From Chloroflexota bacterium (lineage in GTDB: Bacteria > Chloroflexota > Limnocylindria > Limnocylindrales > CSP1-4), in the NCBI GenBank assembly GCA_021812735.1, contig JAKAMV010000564.1, positions 1 to 6,897 of the forward strand: 6,897 nucleotides of DNA, given 5' to 3'. The notes beneath the pieces were generated by a model. That model saw nothing but the letters and a program-made list of their open reading frames with translations, ran no database searches and had not been told where the DNA came from. The translations under genes and the position numbers were made by a program. Within the stretch, counting starts at the first letter, position 1; each line of letters starts with the position of its first letter. Shown here in pieces: positions 5,570-6,897 of the stretch.

Positions 5570-6897
5570 ATGAACGCGAGGCCGGGAGCCCGGGGCATGA
5601 GGTTTCGCGCCCTGCCGCGCTCGCTCGACGAGATCGGCGGCCTGCGGGCAGCCCGCTGGATCCGGGAGTCGACCGCCGGCCAGTACGACCGCTACGGCCC
5701 GGCGAGCCAGCGCGAGCAGCAGGACCGGTTCATCGAGCGTCACGGCCTCGTCGACACCGGGCTCGTCTACCAGGTCGCCCACAGCGGTCGCACCGTCTGG
5801 CGCTCCGCGACGATGGCGACCATGGTCGACGACCTCCGGTCCGGGCGCTTCGACCTCCTACTCACGGGGTACTCGGACCGCTGGCAGCGCAACCTGCGTC
5901 GGACCCTCGAGCTTCTGGAGGACGAGCTGCACCCGAATAGCGTCGCACTCGTCATGTGCGACCGCAAGATCCTCTCTTCCGACCCCTCCGACTGGGACGA
6001 GCTGATCTCCGAGGCGGCTGGGGCGGAGAAGTACAGCCGCCGGCTCTCCGAGCGCATCACCGAGGGCTACGCCGCGAAGTTCGAGCAGGAGCAGGATCCG
6101 GGCGGCCACGCCGCCGTCGGCTTCCGACGGCGGGCCGAGCCACCGCACACCCTCGAGATCGACCCGGAGCGGATGGCGGTCGTCGTCAGCCTGTTCGAGC
6201 GGTACGCCCTCGGCACCGTCAGCGCGAAGCAGCTTGAGGCCGAGACCGGCCTCGCCGCCACGCGCATCCGGATGATCCTCATGAACCCGCTCTACAACGG
6301 CTGGATCCGGCGTCACCGCGGGAGGAACGAGACGCGGCGTCCAGCCCCGTGGCGGGCGAACCCTCCGGTGTCCGACGAGCTGTGGGGGCGGGTGGAGGAG
6401 GTCCGCCGCACCAAGACCCGTGGTGGGGGACCGAAGAACTGGGACCGCGTCGACCTGCTGGGTGGCCTGCTCGAGTGCGTCTGTGGTCGACGGCTCCGGA
6501 ACGACGGCACGTTCGCCGACGGCCGCCACCGCAAGCAGCACGCCAACCCGTGTCATGCCTGGGGTCGCAAGGCTCGCCTCGGCGATGCGACCTGGGAGGC
6601 GCCGGTGCTGGCCCAGGTCGCCGGCATCGCGCTCGACGACACCACCTTGGCGTCCGTCGTCGCCGCTCTCGGGTCGCACCAGCAACCGGTCGCGATCGAC
6701 CGAGGGCGGATCGACCGGCAGATCCGCGAGCTGGCGTTGGAGCACGCGGGCGGGGGTCTCGGCGACGAGACATACCTGACCCGCCTCAAGGCGCTCCGCG
6801 AGCAGCGGGACGCCATCGAGGAGCGAACGGCGCCGGGCCTACCTAGCAAGCGCGCAGTCGAGTGGCTGCGGGCCCTCGGCGAGTCCTTCCAAGCCGC
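5570..6897 (+). CDS. Large serine recombinase (resolvase/integrase family), partial at right edge
   Basis: The frame runs 442 codons from ATG 5570 to the window end without a stop. Numbering from that ATG, the resolvase domain carries RESTAGQ at 32-38, with S34 the predicted nucleophile, then YDRYGPASQREQQ. It also has GYSDRWQRN (100-108) with arginines expected at the active site, and a helix with EAAGAEKYSRRLSERITEGY (about 148-167). A Recombinase domain (PF07508) spans about 184-250, including RIRMILMNPLYNGWIRR. A zinc-ribbon-like segment follows (C303-V-C305, H324, C328), then a charged, probably coiled-coil region (about 377-419). This is the architecture of large serine recombinases, which cut and rejoin DNA at att sites through a phosphoserine link and integrate or excise phages, genomic islands and conjugative elements. 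It is divergent from hsdM and so probably marks an edge of a mobile element. The partner att sites and directionality factor are not visible. Family assignment is firm; integrase versus transposase role is not determined. Confidence 0.9.
   Translation, partial: MNARPGARGMRFRALPRSLDEIGGLRAARWIRESTAGQYDRYGPASQREQQDRFIERHGLVDTGLVYQVAHSGRTVWRSATMATMVDDLRSGRFDLLLTGYSDRWQRNLRRTLELLEDELHPNSVALVMCDRKILSSDPSDWDELISEAAGAEKYSRRLSERITEGYAAKFEQEQDPGGHAAVGFRRRAEPPHTLEIDPERMAVVVSLFERYALGTVSAKQLEAETGLAATRIRMILMNPLYNGWIRRHRGRNETRRPAPWRANPPVSDELWGRVEEVRRTKTRGGGPKNWDRVDLLGGLLECVCGRRLRNDGTFADGRHRKQHANPCHAWGRKARLGDATWEAPVLAQVAGIALDDTTLASVVAALGSHQQPVAIDRGRIDRQIRELALEHAGGGLGDETYLTRLKALREQRDAIEERTAPGLPSKRAVEWLRALGESFQA
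6111..6133. repeat. Perfect 10-bp hairpin inside the recombinase gene
   Basis: CCGCCGTCGG (6111-6120) and CCGACGGCGG (6124-6133) are exact reverse complements separated by CTT. The hairpin lies in the codons for AAVGFRRR, where the resolvase domain passes into the recombinase domain. There is no T-run, so it is not a canonical terminator. It may be a by-product of GC-rich codon use. Confidence 0.45.

Noticed and set aside
5474..5782. Minus-strand open frame across the divergent gap (ends ...WRATAKRYYAAARPA...), considered as a remnant of an interrupted target gene
   Set aside because: Most of it is antisense to the recombinase, no family is recognisable, and there is no independent evidence of a disrupted gene.
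4135..5940. 601-codon open frame on the plus strand
   Set aside because: It is antisense to hsdM, which has all motifs of a real methyltransferase, and runs into the recombinase gene in the wrong frame. Its composition is that of a GC-rich shadow with no recognisable domain.
1..6897. CRISPR arrays, tRNA or rRNA genes, insertion-sequence ends
   Set aside because: No regularly spaced repeats, RNA-like segments or terminal inverted repeats with target duplications were seen by eye. The window is nearly all protein-coding.

Overview
This is a GC-rich window with TTG and GTG start codons, which fits a high-GC bacterium such as an actinobacterium or a Chloroflexota-type lineage. No gene identifies the taxon. 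Six protein-coding genes fill almost the whole window. The only gaps are three short ones (766-834, 2616-2687 and 5428-5569), and no stretch above 300 bases lacks a gene.

Five genes run leftward on the minus strand: hsdM (5427-3871), hsdS (3878-2688), an XRE/ImmA-IrrE-type regulator-protease (2615-1305), a DUF4411 PIN-like protein (1308-835), and an AbiEi-type winged-helix protein (765 to beyond the left edge). The first two are the methyltransferase and specificity subunits of a type I restriction-modification (RM) system and overlap by 8 bases. The next two overlap by 4 bases and look like a toxin-antitoxin-like pair: a predicted PIN nuclease and a DNA-binding protein with a zinc-protease motif. 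The fifth gene has its own promoter, embedded in a set of repeated half-sites that look like an autoregulatory operator. No hsdR (restriction/translocase subunit) lies in the window. If present, it should be beyond the left edge.

On the plus strand, divergent from hsdM, a serine recombinase (5570 to beyond the right edge) carries the catalytic motif, recombinase domain, zinc-ribbon region and helical C-terminus typical of large serine recombinases. A perfect 18-bp palindrome sits 14 bases before its start codon.

The likely reading is one end of a mobile or formerly mobile defence island. A recombinase gene flanks a type I RM operon whose promoter-distal part is occupied by two toxin-antitoxin-type modules. 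The families are recognisable. What deserves attention is how they are combined, the AbiEi-like operator, and the palindrome beside the recombinase. These functions are inferred from sequence motifs alone; no database search was run.
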